Source: G963664225 sp964538065 (GTDB lineage: Bacteria > Verrucomicrobiota > Verrucomicrobiia > Limisphaerales > UBA1319). From it: 64,000 nucleotides of DNA. Positions 42,833-52,228 of the stretch are shown piece by piece; positions within the stretch are counted from its first letter, which is position 1; every line of letters starts with the position of its first letter. The notes beneath the pieces were generated by a model that was not told where the DNA came from, searched no databases, and saw only the letters and a program-made list of their open reading frames with translations. The stretch is taken from NCBI GenBank assembly GCA_964538065.1, contig CAZIDG010000006.1, positions 25,538 through 89,537 of the forward strand. Reading direction: 5' to 3'. The translations under genes were made by a program, and so were the position numbers.

Positions 42833-43981
42833 GTGTTTTACTATCTAAGTCAGTATTTGTTGGCAGAGTACGCAGGCACGGCGTGGGGTGAGCTGCTCTC
42901 ACCATTGCGCGTGTTTCGTTACATTACTTTTCGAACGGCTGGAGCGGCAGTCACGGCTTTGCTACTAAGCTGGATCCTGGGTCCCATGTTCATCCGCTGG
43001 CTCAAACGGTTGAAATTTGGACAGGACTATGTCGACAAGGCTGAAGAAAACGGCGGCATGGTCGCCCGCATCATTCAGAAAAAAGGCACGCCCACCATGG
43101 GGGGGCTCATGATCGTATTCATACTGGATGTTACTGCCTTGTTATGGACACAGTTTAACTCCCTGGTCATCGTGACCTTGCTGTCGGTGGTGGTTCTGAC
43201 GGGATTGGGTTTTTACGATGATTTCATGAAGATCACCCAGCAGAACAACCGGGGAACGACATCGGTGGTCAAGATAGCGGTGCAAATCGTTCTGGCTCTG
43301 GTGATCGGCCTTTCTCTCTACTACGACTCAGGCACCAGCAAGTTGATTACTGAAGTGATGGTGCCTTTTTACAAATACCCCGTGGCCAGTGGGGCAGTCA
43401 TCCTGGGACTCCTTATCACAGTGGGAAGCATCGTCGGCAGTTCCAATGCCGTGAACTTGACAGATGGTCTGGACGGCTTGGCCATCGGTTGTACCTTGAT
43501 TGTATCTTTCGTTTTTCTTGTTCTGACGTATGTGGCTGGCAATGCAAACTTTGCATCGTATCTTCAGGTGCCCCACGTGGTGGGGGCGGGGGAATTAACC
43601 GTGGTTTGCGCAGCCATGATTGGAGCTGGCCTGGGATTTCTTTGGTATAATTGCCACCCCGCGCAGGTGTTTATGGGCGATACCGGCTCGCTGGCCCTGG
43701 GGGGAGCCCTTGGGATTATTGCGGTGCTGATTCATCAACCTTTTTTATTGGTGATTGCCGGGGGGGTCTTTGTGGTGGAAGCCCTGTCGGTGATGCTCCA
43801 GGTTGGCTGGTTTAAGGTGACAAAGTGGCATTACGGAGAAGGACGCCGAATTTTGCGCATGGCGCCTTTGCACCATCATTTTGAAAAAATGGGAATGTAC
43901 GAATCCAAGGTAGTGACACGGTTTTACATCGCCGGTGTGCTGTGTGCCGTGGTTGCCTTGAGTACATTGAAGATGCGATGA
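42833..43981 (+). CDS. mraY: Phospho-MurNAc-pentapeptide transferase
   Basis: Makes lipid I by moving phospho-MurNAc-pentapeptide to undecaprenyl phosphate. A 382-residue integral membrane protein with about ten helices, starting at GTG 42833. Landmarks: KKGTPTMGGLMI, the aspartates GFYDDFMK, NAVNLTDGLDGLAIG, the cytoplasmic stretch FMGDTGSLALGG and the His-rich loop MAPLHHHFEKMG. All catalytic Asp and His residues are present. It starts 15 bases after murF and its stop overlaps murD by four bases. Confidence 0.97.
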   Translation: MFYYLSQYLLAEYAGTAWGELLSPLRVFRYITFRTAGAAVTALLLSWILGPMFIRWLKRLKFGQDYVDKAEENGGMVARIIQKKGTPTMGGLMIVFILDVTALLWTQFNSLVIVTLLSVVVLTGLGFYDDFMKITQQNNRGTTSVVKIAVQIVLALVIGLSLYYDSGTSKLITEVMVPFYKYPVASGAVILGLLITVGSIVGSSNAVNLTDGLDGLAIGCTLIVSFVFLVLTYVAGNANFASYLQVPHVVGAGELTVVCAAMIGAGLGFLWYNCHPAQVFMGDTGSLALGGALGIIAVLIHQPFLLVIAGGVFVVEALSVMLQVGWFKVTKWHYGEGRRILRMAPLHHHFEKMGMYESKVVTRFYIAGVLCAVVALSTLKMR

Positions 43982-45420
43982 GTAGTGTAGTTCATACAGT
44001 TCAATCGGGATGGATGGGCCGCTGGCATAACCAGCAGGTGCTGGTCATGGGCCTGGGGGCGAGCGGCGTGGCTGCGGCGGAATTGCTGCATCAAGGTGGC
44101 GCATCCGTATGTGCGGTGGATAATGGCGACAACCCCAATTTGCAGAAACAGGCCGCCCTATTGCGACAACAGGGCATTGAGGTCCAATTGGGTGCCAAAG
44201 AGGCTCCAAAGCGTGGTTTCCACCTGGCCGTCGTGAGTCCAGGCGTGCCCAATGCGGGGCACATGGTACAAGGCGTTCTTCGAAGCGGAATTCCCTTGAT
44301 TGGCGAACTGGAACTGGGATGCCAATGTCTTTCCCTGCCCAGTGTCGCCATTACCGGAACCAATGGCAAAACAACAACCACCGAGTTGACCGAACGCGTC
44401 TTTCTGGCCTCCGGACTCAAGTCCGTGGCTGTGGGCAATATCGGCTTGCCGGTCTGCCGTGCCGTCCTGGATGGTAAGGACTATGACTGGCTCACGTTGG
44501 AAGTGTCTTCTTTCCAGTTGGAAACCATTCGCACTTTCCGCCCCACTGTGGCCGTGATGATGAACCTTACGCCAGACCATTTGGATCGGTATCCGGATAT
44601 GGCGTCCTATATCCGTGCCAAGACGCGGATATTCATGAACCAACAGTTGTTTGATTGGTCCGTGGTCCAGTTGGAGGCTTTGCGGCAGATGCAGGCATTG
44701 GACATCAAGCTCAAGAGTCGTGTCATAACCTTTAGTGCCCAGGATCCAACGGCGGATCTGCATCTTATTGGCACAGTGATCCATTCGCGTGTGCCAGGTT
44801 GGCCAACGGTGCTGATGGATATGGCCCAGGGCCAGCTGAAAGGGCCGCATAATGCCGAGAACCTGATGGCGGTTCTGGCCGCGAGCCAAATTGCGCAATT
44901 GCCTGCGGATAAAGTCATTGGAGCGCTAACGTCCTACAAGCCCGCCCAGCATCGCTGTGAATGCGTGGCTGAAATCAACGGAGTGCGCTTCGTTAACGAT
45001 TCCAAGGCAACCAATGTCGATGCCGTGGAAAAGGCCTTGTTGACCATGCCAGCGGGAGCTCAACCGGGTCCCAATATCTGGTTGATTGCAGGGGGTAAAG
45101 ATAAAGGCTTTGCATTCAATGGGATGGATGGCGTGTTGAGTCAACGGGTCAAGGGAGCGATACTGATAGGTGAGACCCGGGAGAAGATCCGGACGGCTTG
45201 GGGGCGTTTTACCCCTTGCACGCTGGCTGATTCGTTGCTAGAAGCAGTAACTGAAGCCGCTCACCGGGCGGTGCCGGGCGATGTTGTCCTGCTATCGCCT
45301 GCGTGCTCCAGCTTTGATATGTTTCAAAACTACCAGCACCGGGGCGAGGTGTTCCGAGAGGCGGTCAAGGCTTGGGCACAAAGCGGCGGAAAACAGCAGA
45401 CAACCGGGAAACCGGTGTGA
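43978..45420 (+). CDS. murD: UDP-MurNAc-L-Ala:D-Glu ligase
   Basis: Adds D-glutamate as second residue. Chosen start is the ATG at 43978 (MSSVVHTVQSGW), overlapping the mraY stop by four bases; it gives 480 residues. N-terminal Rossmann-type UDP domain (QVLVMGLGASGVAAAELL, VVSPGVPNAGHM), the ATP loop ITGTNGKTTTTEL, the Mur core (LEVSSFQLETI, NLTPDHLDRYPD, KGPHNAENLMAV), and the C-terminal domain (FVNDSKATNVDAVEKAL, IAGGKDKGFAF, LLSPACSSFDMFQNYQHRG) are all intact. Confidence 0.97.
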   Translation: MSSVVHTVQSGWMGRWHNQQVLVMGLGASGVAAAELLHQGGASVCAVDNGDNPNLQKQAALLRQQGIEVQLGAKEAPKRGFHLAVVSPGVPNAGHMVQGVLRSGIPLIGELELGCQCLSLPSVAITGTNGKTTTTELTERVFLASGLKSVAVGNIGLPVCRAVLDGKDYDWLTLEVSSFQLETIRTFRPTVAVMMNLTPDHLDRYPDMASYIRAKTRIFMNQQLFDWSVVQLEALRQMQALDIKLKSRVITFSAQDPTADLHLIGTVIHSRVPGWPTVLMDMAQGQLKGPHNAENLMAVLAASQIAQLPADKVIGALTSYKPAQHRCECVAEINGVRFVNDSKATNVDAVEKALLTMPAGAQPGPNIWLIAGGKDKGFAFNGMDGVLSQRVKGAILIGETREKIRTAWGRFTPCTLADSLLEAVTEAAHRAVPGDVVLLSPACSSFDMFQNYQHRGEVFREAVKAWAQSGGKQQTTGKPV

Positions 45421-45473
45421 AAGACAAAACGAAAGATAGTATAGAATTTTAAAATTTGAGGGGAGGATCCGGG

Positions 45474-46334
45474 ATGGATCCGATCCTCGATAACCAAAAC
45501 CAACATCAACGTGAACGCGCCTTAAAGGCGCCTGACACTATGAATACTCCTAATCCGTTAGTTCCCCAGGGCTCGCTCCTTGAGCAGCAGAAATCGAAAG
45601 GAAAATCCAACGTTTTTATCGCGGTTTTCACGATCCTGGCCATCCACGTGTTCCTGTTCGCCGGCCTGCTTTTTCAGGGCTGCAGACGGGCCAAGCCTGA
45701 GACCCCGAGCAATGATCTGACCAATGTCGAGACCACGGTCACCCAGGACACCAACCAGTTGTCCACCAATCTCATGCCGGTGGATGTGACATCGCCGACC
45801 AATTTGACGCTCCCTGCGCCGTCCACGAATGTATACACCGACGTGTACAGCAACCAGTCGGCCATTGTTACTCCTACCTATAGCAACGCGCTGCCGACCG
45901 CGACCGCTGTTCCTGGTGTTGAGACGCCTTCTGAGAGCAAGACTTACACGGTGGCCAAGGGCGATTCGTTCTACAAGATCGCCAAATCCCAGGGTGTGTC
46001 CATCACCGCTCTGGCCAAGGCCAATCCCACGATTGATTCCCGCAAACTCAAGGTCGGCATGACCTTGCAGATTCCTTCAACGGCGGCAGTGGTTTCCACC
46101 GCTCCGACTGCCCCTGCTGGTTTGGCTGCGACTCCGACGGCCGAATCCAATGCGCCGACCGCCCACCCGGCGGCCACCCAAGGTTCCGCCAAGTCATATA
46201 CCGTCAAGGCTGGTGACACGCTGACTCGCGTGGCCAAGGCCCACGGGACGACTGTGAACGCCCTCCGATCGGCCAACAACCTCAAGACCGATCGCCTGGT
46301 GGTGGGACAGAAATTGAAGATACCTGCCAAGTAA
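45474..46334 (+). CDS. LysM-domain membrane protein in the nlpD position
   Basis: A 286-residue protein. GGAGG lies seven bases before the ATG at 45474, which settles this start over 45540. A basic N-terminal cytoplasmic part is followed by one transmembrane helix ending in FQGC (VFIAVFTILAIHVFLFAGLL), a Thr/Asn/Pro-rich linker, and two LysM domains (YTVAKGDSFYKIAKSQGVS and YTVKAGDTLTRVAKAHGTT) that bind peptidoglycan. There is no M23 peptidase domain. Its place between murD and ftsW is the one that nlpD holds in chlamydiae, as I recall. Probably a wall-binding division accessory. Confidence 0.88.
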   Translation: MDPILDNQNQHQRERALKAPDTMNTPNPLVPQGSLLEQQKSKGKSNVFIAVFTILAIHVFLFAGLLFQGCRRAKPETPSNDLTNVETTVTQDTNQLSTNLMPVDVTSPTNLTLPAPSTNVYTDVYSNQSAIVTPTYSNALPTATAVPGVETPSESKTYTVAKGDSFYKIAKSQGVSITALAKANPTIDSRKLKVGMTLQIPSTAAVVSTAPTAPAGLAATPTAESNAPTAHPAATQGSAKSYTVKAGDTLTRVAKAHGTTVNALRSANNLKTDRLVVGQKLKIPAK

Positions 46335-46361
46335 TATCAGATGGTATCATGATCGATCGAA

Positions 46362-46446
46362 GCTTCGCGCATCCTGGCGTGAAGCAATGTCAGCAAGAGT
46401 TGCGTTAATGTTGGAAAGGGCCGGGGACGCGAAAGCGTTCCCGGCC
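46362..46446 (+). other. Two hairpins between the LysM gene and ftsW
   Basis: A 9-bp hairpin near 46368-46394 and a 12-bp G+C-rich hairpin with a GAAA loop at 46419-46446, in a 218-base gap. The second may be a terminator with a weak T tail, or a structured leader of ftsW. It is the largest break in an otherwise tight cluster. Confidence 0.5.
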
Positions 46447-46552
46447 TGATGCTTTGATTCCCTTCTTCCTTTGGCTTGCCTTCCGGCTACGTTCCGGTTT
46501 TCCAGTTCATAGGGATGGTTTATTTCACAACAGCTGAACACAGGATTCATTT

Positions 46553-47686
46553 ATGAGGTGGGCAACCAGTATTTTGGCAGGAAGTGTGGCAGCTCTGCTG
46601 GCTTTGGGGGCGGTGGTGTTGTACAGCGCTCAAATGGGGCCCAAGGCTGAATACTACCTGCTCTCACAAGTGGTGGCCGGTGGCATTGGGCTGGTGTGTT
46701 GCGTTCTGGCGGCCACGGTGGATTACCGCTGGCTGCGAAAGATCTGGTGGGTGCTGTTGATTGTGGCGGTCATCCTTCTCGTGATGGTGCTGGTGCCGGC
46801 CCTGGGAGGTGTTCGAACCAAGGGGGCCAGCCGGTGGGTGCGATTTCATGGCTTTCAATTTCAGCCCTCAGAGATCGCCAAAGTGGCCTTGATTGTATTC
46901 CTTGCCCATTATGGCACGCTTCGGCAGCGTTATCTGCCTTCATTTTTCAAGGGGTTGGTACCCGCGGGGGTGGTGGTGGGGATGGTCTTGGGACTGATCT
47001 TTAAGGAACCCGATTGGGGGACCACCATTCTTCTGGCCACGGTTAGTTGTGTGATGCTGGTGATGGCGGGGGCCCGCTGGTGGCATTTTATCCTGCCCGG
47101 CGCCCTGGCGCTGACTTTGCTGGGTTGGTTGTTGATCAACAATCCCGTGCGCTTGGAGCGCGTGAAGGCTTATATGGATCAGGAGGCCAGCAAGGACGAT
47201 GTTGGCTACCAGGCCTACCAGGCCAAGATTGCCCTGGGGGCAGGAGGATGGTTGGGGTTGGGGCTTGGGAATGGCCGTCAAAAAATGGGATATGTGCCTG
47301 AACACCATACAGACTTCATTCTGTCGGTCATTGGTGAGGAAATCGGGCTCGTGGCCACCCTGGGTGTGCTGGCGGCTTTTATGGCAATCACCCTCAGCGG
47401 TAGTTACATCGCCAGCCATGCTCGCGATCAATTCGGCTTTCTGCTGGCCTCGGGCATCACTATGTTGATTGGGCTGCAAGCCTTGATCAACATTGGTGTC
47501 GTCACGAGCGTCCTGCCCAACAAGGGGTTGCCATTGCCTTTTATCAGTTACGGAGGATCCAATCTGCTCACCATGCTGGGGTTTGTGGGGCTGTTGTTGA
47601 GCGTGGCCCGTCACGCCGAGTTGTCGCCGGTCGATGAAGTCGGGAATGAGCAGGAGGATCCCAGTCCGGCGTCGGTTCCATTCTGA
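46553..47686 (+). CDS. ftsW: Septal peptidoglycan glycosyltransferase FtsW
   Basis: A SEDS-family lipid II polymerase, 377 residues with about ten helices. Landmarks are GVRTKGASRWVRFHGFQFQPSEIAKVA, FKEPDWGTTILL, YQAKIALGAGGWLGLGLGNGRQKMGYVPEHHTDFI in the large loop with the catalytic Asp, IGEEIGLVA, and GLPLPFISYGGSNLL. It could be RodA, but its place between murD and murG argues for FtsW. It partners the FtsI protein encoded upstream. Start at ATG 46553. Confidence 0.95.
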   Translation: MRWATSILAGSVAALLALGAVVLYSAQMGPKAEYYLLSQVVAGGIGLVCCVLAATVDYRWLRKIWWVLLIVAVILLVMVLVPALGGVRTKGASRWVRFHGFQFQPSEIAKVALIVFLAHYGTLRQRYLPSFFKGLVPAGVVVGMVLGLIFKEPDWGTTILLATVSCVMLVMAGARWWHFILPGALALTLLGWLLINNPVRLERVKAYMDQEASKDDVGYQAYQAKIALGAGGWLGLGLGNGRQKMGYVPEHHTDFILSVIGEEIGLVATLGVLAAFMAITLSGSYIASHARDQFGFLLASGITMLIGLQALINIGVVTSVLPNKGLPLPFISYGGSNLLTMLGFVGLLLSVARHAELSPVDEVGNEQEDPSPASVPF

Positions 47687-47689
47687 TCT

Positions 47690-48844
47690 ATGAATACGCC
47701 CCAAGCACGAATCTACATCGCGTGCGGTGGTACGGGAGGGCACTTGTACCCCGGCATGGCCGTTGCCAGCGAACTACGCGAACGCGGGCAGGAGGTTACC
47801 CTGCTTATTTCTCCAAAGGAGATTGATCAACAGGCTGCACGGAGCAATCCCGATTTTGAGTTTGCCACGCTGCCGGCTGTGGGAATGTCGGGACTGAATT
47901 TCATCGGGTTTTTCAAGGGTTTTTGGCATTCGTATAAGGCAGCACGGACCTTATACCAGAAAGATCCGCCTTTGGCCGTCATCGCAATGGGTGGGTTTAC
48001 CAGTGCGCCACCTGTGTTTGCTGCCCGGCGGTATCATGCGGTGTGTTTCATGCACGAGGCCAACGCCATTCCCGGCCGTGCGAACCGCTGGCTGGCCCGC
48101 TGGGTTCGGGAGGCCTTTGTTCATTTTCCGTCCTCAGCCGCTCGTCTTCGACATGTCAAGACAACGGCGGTGGGCATGCCAGTGCGTCCTCAATTCCAGG
48201 ATTTGGACCCTGCAGCCTGCCGGATGATGCTGGGATTGGATCCGCAACGACCGGTGCTGCTGGTCATGGGGGGCAGTCAGGGTGCCTCAGCCATCAATGA
48301 ACTGGTCATTGATGCACTGCCGCACTTTACGTCCCGGATCGCCAACCTCCAATACATCCATTTGACTGGACCCAAGGATGAGGGCCGGGTCAAGGAGGCG
48401 TATGCACGGTTGGGGTGCAAAGCCTTGGTGCGTCCGTTTTTAACGGAGATGGAGCTTGCCATGGGGGCGGCCACCGCCGCCATTTCCCGCGCTGGCGCCT
48501 CCTCATTGGCCGAGGTGGCGGCGTTGCGCCTGCCTGCGCTGTTGATTCCCTATCCCTATGCAGCGGACAACCACCAGTTTTACAACGCGCTCGAGTTTGT
48601 GGAGGTGGGCGCGGCTCGTTTGATGGCCCAGAGCATTGCGACGCCGGGTCTTGTTTTTGAGGCTTTGAATGGACTGCTCAATGATGAAACGCTCCGGAAG
48701 GGCATTCAGGAGGCTCTGGGACAGTGGCATAAGGTTGGCGCCGCTGCGCTCGTGGCCGATCGGGTGATGAGTTCCCTGGGGTTGGCGCGTCCGCAGGCGG
48801 GCGGTGAGTCCTCGTTGGTGAGTGGTCCTTTACCAGTGGTGTGA
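47690..48844 (+). CDS. murG: UDP-GlcNAc:lipid I N-acetylglucosaminyltransferase
   Basis: Converts lipid I to lipid II at the inner face of the membrane. A 384-residue GT-B fold with the family loops IACGGTGGHLYPGMAVA, FIGFFKGFWHSYKAA, MGGFTSAPPVFAA and HEANAIPGRANR in the N-half, and LLVMGGSQGASAINE, SRAGASSLAEVAALRLPALLIPYPYAADNHQFYNA in the C-half. All donor-binding motifs are present. It starts three bases after ftsW and its stop overlaps the murC-murB ATG by one base. Confidence 0.97.
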   Translation: MNTPQARIYIACGGTGGHLYPGMAVASELRERGQEVTLLISPKEIDQQAARSNPDFEFATLPAVGMSGLNFIGFFKGFWHSYKAARTLYQKDPPLAVIAMGGFTSAPPVFAARRYHAVCFMHEANAIPGRANRWLARWVREAFVHFPSSAARLRHVKTTAVGMPVRPQFQDLDPAACRMMLGLDPQRPVLLVMGGSQGASAINELVIDALPHFTSRIANLQYIHLTGPKDEGRVKEAYARLGCKALVRPFLTEMELAMGAATAAISRAGASSLAEVAALRLPALLIPYPYAADNHQFYNALEFVEVGAARLMAQSIATPGLVFEALNGLLNDETLRKGIQEALGQWHKVGAAALVADRVMSSLGLARPQAGGESSLVSGPLPVV

Positions 48845-51231
48845 TGGTTGTGGGTGGAATGCCTCCAGTAGATTCCCAGCAGGTGTATGGGCTGCTTCAG
48901 ACGCAGCCGGGAGCGACGGTTTTTTTGGTGGGCGCGGGTGGCTGTGGCATGAGTGGTCTGGGGCATTTGCTTCTGGATCAAGGATTTCGTGTGGCCGGGT
49001 CGGATCTTGTACCCAACGAGGAAACCCGACAATTGATGGCGCGTGGCGCCCTGATTTTTGCCGGTCATGATGCTGACCATATCCGTTCCACTCATCCGGT
49101 TTTGGTCGTTCATACCTCTGCAGTGGGGACGGATAATCCTGAACTCCAGGCCTCTGTGGCTTTGGGAATCCCCGTCGTGCGCCGTGCAGTGCTTCTGGCT
49201 GCCGTGGTTAACGCCCAGCGTGGCATTTGTGTGGCTGGGATGCATGGGAAAACCACGACCTCGTCCTGGCTGGCTCATGCTCTGGATTGCCTGGGGGCAT
49301 GTCCGGGCTACGCTGTGGGGTCGCTTGTGCCTCAATTGCGTCCCCATGCTCGATCAGTGGCTGGCTTGAATCCAGGGGCTTCGCCGCATTGGTTTGTGGC
49401 TGAAACGGATGAAAGTGATGGCACCTTCACTCTGTTTCATCCCGAAAATGCCATCGTGTTGAACGTGGATGAGGAGCATCTGGACCATTTTGCCAATCTG
49501 GAGGCCATTTGCGCGGCCTTCGATCAATTTGCCAGACAGGCCCGTGGTTCGGTGGTTTGGTGTGCCGATGATGCCAATCTGCCCCGCATGTTTGCAGGGC
49601 GGAGTGGAATGATCTCCTACGGATACAGCGCAGGTGCTGATTATCACATCCAATCCGTTACCACGCCCACCCAGGGTGCTGCGACAGGTGGACGGACCTT
49701 TTTTGAGCTGGATTACAAGGGACAAGGCCTCGGGCGGTTTGGGATCCGCCTATGTGGGGCGCAAAACGTGTCCAATGCAACGGCTGTCGTGGCCATGCTC
49801 CATCATATAGGGTATGAGCCCCAGAAGATTGCACAAGCGATTGAAGGTTTTACGGGAGCGGCCCGGCGTCAACAATGCCTGTACGAAGACGAGAGTTATC
49901 GAATCATTGATGATTACGGGCATCATCCTGCCGAGATTCGAGCCGTGCTGCGCGGGGTTAAACTATTGGGCGGCAGCCGTTTATTGGTGGCCTTTCAGCC
50001 GCACCGTTACACGCGCACTCAGCACCTGATGGAGCAGTTTGCCACAAGCTTTGGCGAGGCGGACCTGCTCTGGCTGGCAGAGATCTATGCGGCCAGTGAA
50101 TCGCCCATTCCAGGGGTAAGCAGTGCACGGTTGGCCGAAGTCATTCGGGCTAAGGGACAAGCGGTTCATTATGTGCCGGAAGTCAACCAGGTGGGTGATG
50201 CGGTGCGTCAGGCCATGCAGCCAGGTGATGTCGTTTTATTCCTTGGAGCAGGGGATATCACCAAGGCGGGGCGCGCCCTAGCGAGGGAATTACAGCGGGA
50301 AAAAGTGGTAAAAACCCAGCAGGCTTTTGCACAGTTTGCACGTCAACTTGGTGCGGAAACGGTCATCCGATATGATGAACCCATGGCCGGCTATACGACC
50401 TGGAGGATTGGTGGGCCGGCCGACATCCATGTTAAACCCGCGTCAGAGGAGGATTTGAAAGCGATTCTCCAGTTTTGCGCGGATCGCAGAGTGCCCTGGT
50501 TCATCATGGGGCGGGGATCCAATCTGCTTGTTCGTGATGGCGGGATCCGTGGGGTGGTGATCCTCCTGGCTCAATCGAAATTCAGTGAGATCCGGGTGGA
50601 GGGCCAAAGGGTGGTATGCGGGGCAGGAGCCCGTTTGAAGGAGATTGTGAGGGATGCCCGGAGGAACGGGCTGGGTGGGTTGGAATTTCTGGAGGGAATT
50701 CCCGGCAGCCTGGGGGGGGCGCTGCGCATGAATGCAGGGGCCATGGGATTGAGCTTGTTCCAGGTCATCGAGTCCATGCGCGTCATGGACAAAGCCGGAC
50801 AGATTTCAGAGGTGTCCGCTGGTTCCGTGGCGGTGGAATATCGTCACTGCCCATTGCTGGAGGACCATATCGCGCTGAGTGCGGTATTGCGGGCTGTGCC
50901 AGCCGAACGGGTTGAGATTGATGCACGGTTGTCTGAGTACAGTCAGCGCCGTTGGACGACCCAGCCTGCCGCTCCCAGCGCGGGCTGTGTGTTTAAGAAC
51001 CCATCCCAGACGTCTGCAGGCAGGCTCATTGACGAATGTGGGCTGAAAGGTTTGAGGGTCGGGGGAGCCGTGGTGTCGGATAAACACGCCAATTTTATAG
51101 TGAACGATGGCCAGGCATCCGCACAGGATGTTCTGGATCTCGTGGCCATCGTGCGAAACCGCGTCAAAGTGGCGCGGGGAATTGAATTGAAAACCGAGAT
51201 CAAGATCGTGGGCGAGCCAGTCCTCGCTTAA
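48844..51231 (+). CDS. murC-murB: Fused UDP-MurNAc:L-Ala ligase and UDP-MurNAc dehydrogenase (MurC-MurB)
   Basis: A 795-residue bifunctional enzyme. Residues 1-485 are MurC, which adds L-Ala: VGAGGCGMSGLGHLLLDQG, ATP loop GMHGKTTTSSWL, ETDESDGTF, NVDEEHLDHF and DDYGHHPAEIRAV. Residues about 490-795 are MurB, which reduces UDP-GlcNAc-enolpyruvate with FAD and NADPH: YTTWRIGGPAD, IMGRGSNLLVRDGG, GLEFLEGIPGSLGGAL. The usual catalytic Ser in SAG-S-xFKNP is Cys here (residue 715). The fusion joins consecutive steps and spares a separate murB. It starts inside the murG stop; ddl follows seven bases later. Confidence 0.95.
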   Translation: MVVGGMPPVDSQQVYGLLQTQPGATVFLVGAGGCGMSGLGHLLLDQGFRVAGSDLVPNEETRQLMARGALIFAGHDADHIRSTHPVLVVHTSAVGTDNPELQASVALGIPVVRRAVLLAAVVNAQRGICVAGMHGKTTTSSWLAHALDCLGACPGYAVGSLVPQLRPHARSVAGLNPGASPHWFVAETDESDGTFTLFHPENAIVLNVDEEHLDHFANLEAICAAFDQFARQARGSVVWCADDANLPRMFAGRSGMISYGYSAGADYHIQSVTTPTQGAATGGRTFFELDYKGQGLGRFGIRLCGAQNVSNATAVVAMLHHIGYEPQKIAQAIEGFTGAARRQQCLYEDESYRIIDDYGHHPAEIRAVLRGVKLLGGSRLLVAFQPHRYTRTQHLMEQFATSFGEADLLWLAEIYAASESPIPGVSSARLAEVIRAKGQAVHYVPEVNQVGDAVRQAMQPGDVVLFLGAGDITKAGRALARELQREKVVKTQQAFAQFARQLGAETVIRYDEPMAGYTTWRIGGPADIHVKPASEEDLKAILQFCADRRVPWFIMGRGSNLLVRDGGIRGVVILLAQSKFSEIRVEGQRVVCGAGARLKEIVRDARRNGLGGLEFLEGIPGSLGGALRMNAGAMGLSLFQVIESMRVMDKAGQISEVSAGSVAVEYRHCPLLEDHIALSAVLRAVPAERVEIDARLSEYSQRRWTTQPAAPSAGCVFKNPSQTSAGRLIDECGLKGLRVGGAVVSDKHANFIVNDGQASAQDVLDLVAIVRNRVKVARGIELKTEIKIVGEPVLA

Positions 51232-51237
51232 GAAAAT

Positions 51238-52149
51238 ATGGGTGGATCGTTAGTTATTACGGTTATGAAAGGCGGCCCGTCAGCCGAACGCGAGGTGTCT
51301 CTTCGCACCGGCACGGCGGTGGCCGAGGCTTTGCGTTCGTTGGGGCACGACGTGTATGAGGTGGATCCTGTTCCGGGGAAATGGAAGCTTCCCGAGGGGA
51401 CGGAGGTGGTGTTTCTGGCCCTGCACGGCACCTATGGTGAAGATGGAACCGTTCAAAGTGAGTTGGAGGAACTGGGCGTTCCCTATACGGGATGTGGCCC
51501 TCAGGCGAGCCGGATCTCCTTTGACAAGGAACTGGCCAAGGAACGTTTCCGGGCGGCTGGAGTGCCAACCGCACGGTATGAAGTCTTATCAGCGCCCAAC
51601 GCAGAGTGGCCGGCAGACTGGCGCCCCCCGGTGGTGCTCAAACCGGCACGTCAGGGTTCCAGCGTCGGTCTCCAGTTTGTGGATGAATTATCACAATGGC
51701 CAGATGCATTGGCCGAGGCCTTGAAACATGACACCCGCGTTCTCATGGAGGAGCGGATTTATGGCCGTGAAACCACGGTGGCGATACTCGGAGAGCAGGT
51801 GCTGCCCGTGGTCGAGATCGCGCCCAAGCAAGGTTCGTACGATTACCACAACAAATATACAAGGGGAGCCACCGAATACTATTGTCCGGCCCCTCTTGAT
51901 GACTCAGTGACCCGGCGGGTGCAAAATGCCGCCTTGAATGCATTTCGCGCAGTCGGGGGGCGTGACTATGCCCGGGTGGATGTGATGGTGAAATCGGATG
52001 GGATGCCGGTTGTGTTGGAGGTCAACACCCTGCCGGGCATGACCGAGACGAGTCTGCTGCCCAAGGCGGCGGCCGCCGCCGGCATGGATTATCCCAGCCT
52101 TTGTCAAAAAATGATCGATCTGGCGCTTGTTCACAAGGTTCGTGCTTGA
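51238..52149 (+). CDS. ddl: D-alanine:D-alanine ligase
   Basis: Makes D-Ala-D-Ala for MurF. A 303-residue ATP-grasp enzyme: MKGGPSAEREVSLRTG, FLALHGTYGEDGTVQSELE, VLKPARQGSSVGL, EERIYGRETTVAILG and the metal site EVNTLPGMTETSLLPKAA. The lid region YDYHNKYTRGATEYYCPA has the Tyr typical of D-Ala-D-Ala rather than D-Ala-D-Lac ligases, so vancomycin-type substitution is not expected. In chlamydiae Ddl is fused to MurC; here it is a separate gene next to murC-murB. Confidence 0.96.
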   Translation: MGGSLVITVMKGGPSAEREVSLRTGTAVAEALRSLGHDVYEVDPVPGKWKLPEGTEVVFLALHGTYGEDGTVQSELEELGVPYTGCGPQASRISFDKELAKERFRAAGVPTARYEVLSAPNAEWPADWRPPVVLKPARQGSSVGLQFVDELSQWPDALAEALKHDTRVLMEERIYGRETTVAILGEQVLPVVEIAPKQGSYDYHNKYTRGATEYYCPAPLDDSVTRRVQNAALNAFRAVGGRDYARVDVMVKSDGMPVVLEVNTLPGMTETSLLPKAAAAAGMDYPSLCQKMIDLALVHKVRA

Positions 52150-52228
52150 CGGACAGGGGGCGAATCTGAATTAGATGGGAGCGTTCCCGTGCAGCTTAAT
52201 GGCCGTTTGAAAGTGCGGCATCAAAACC

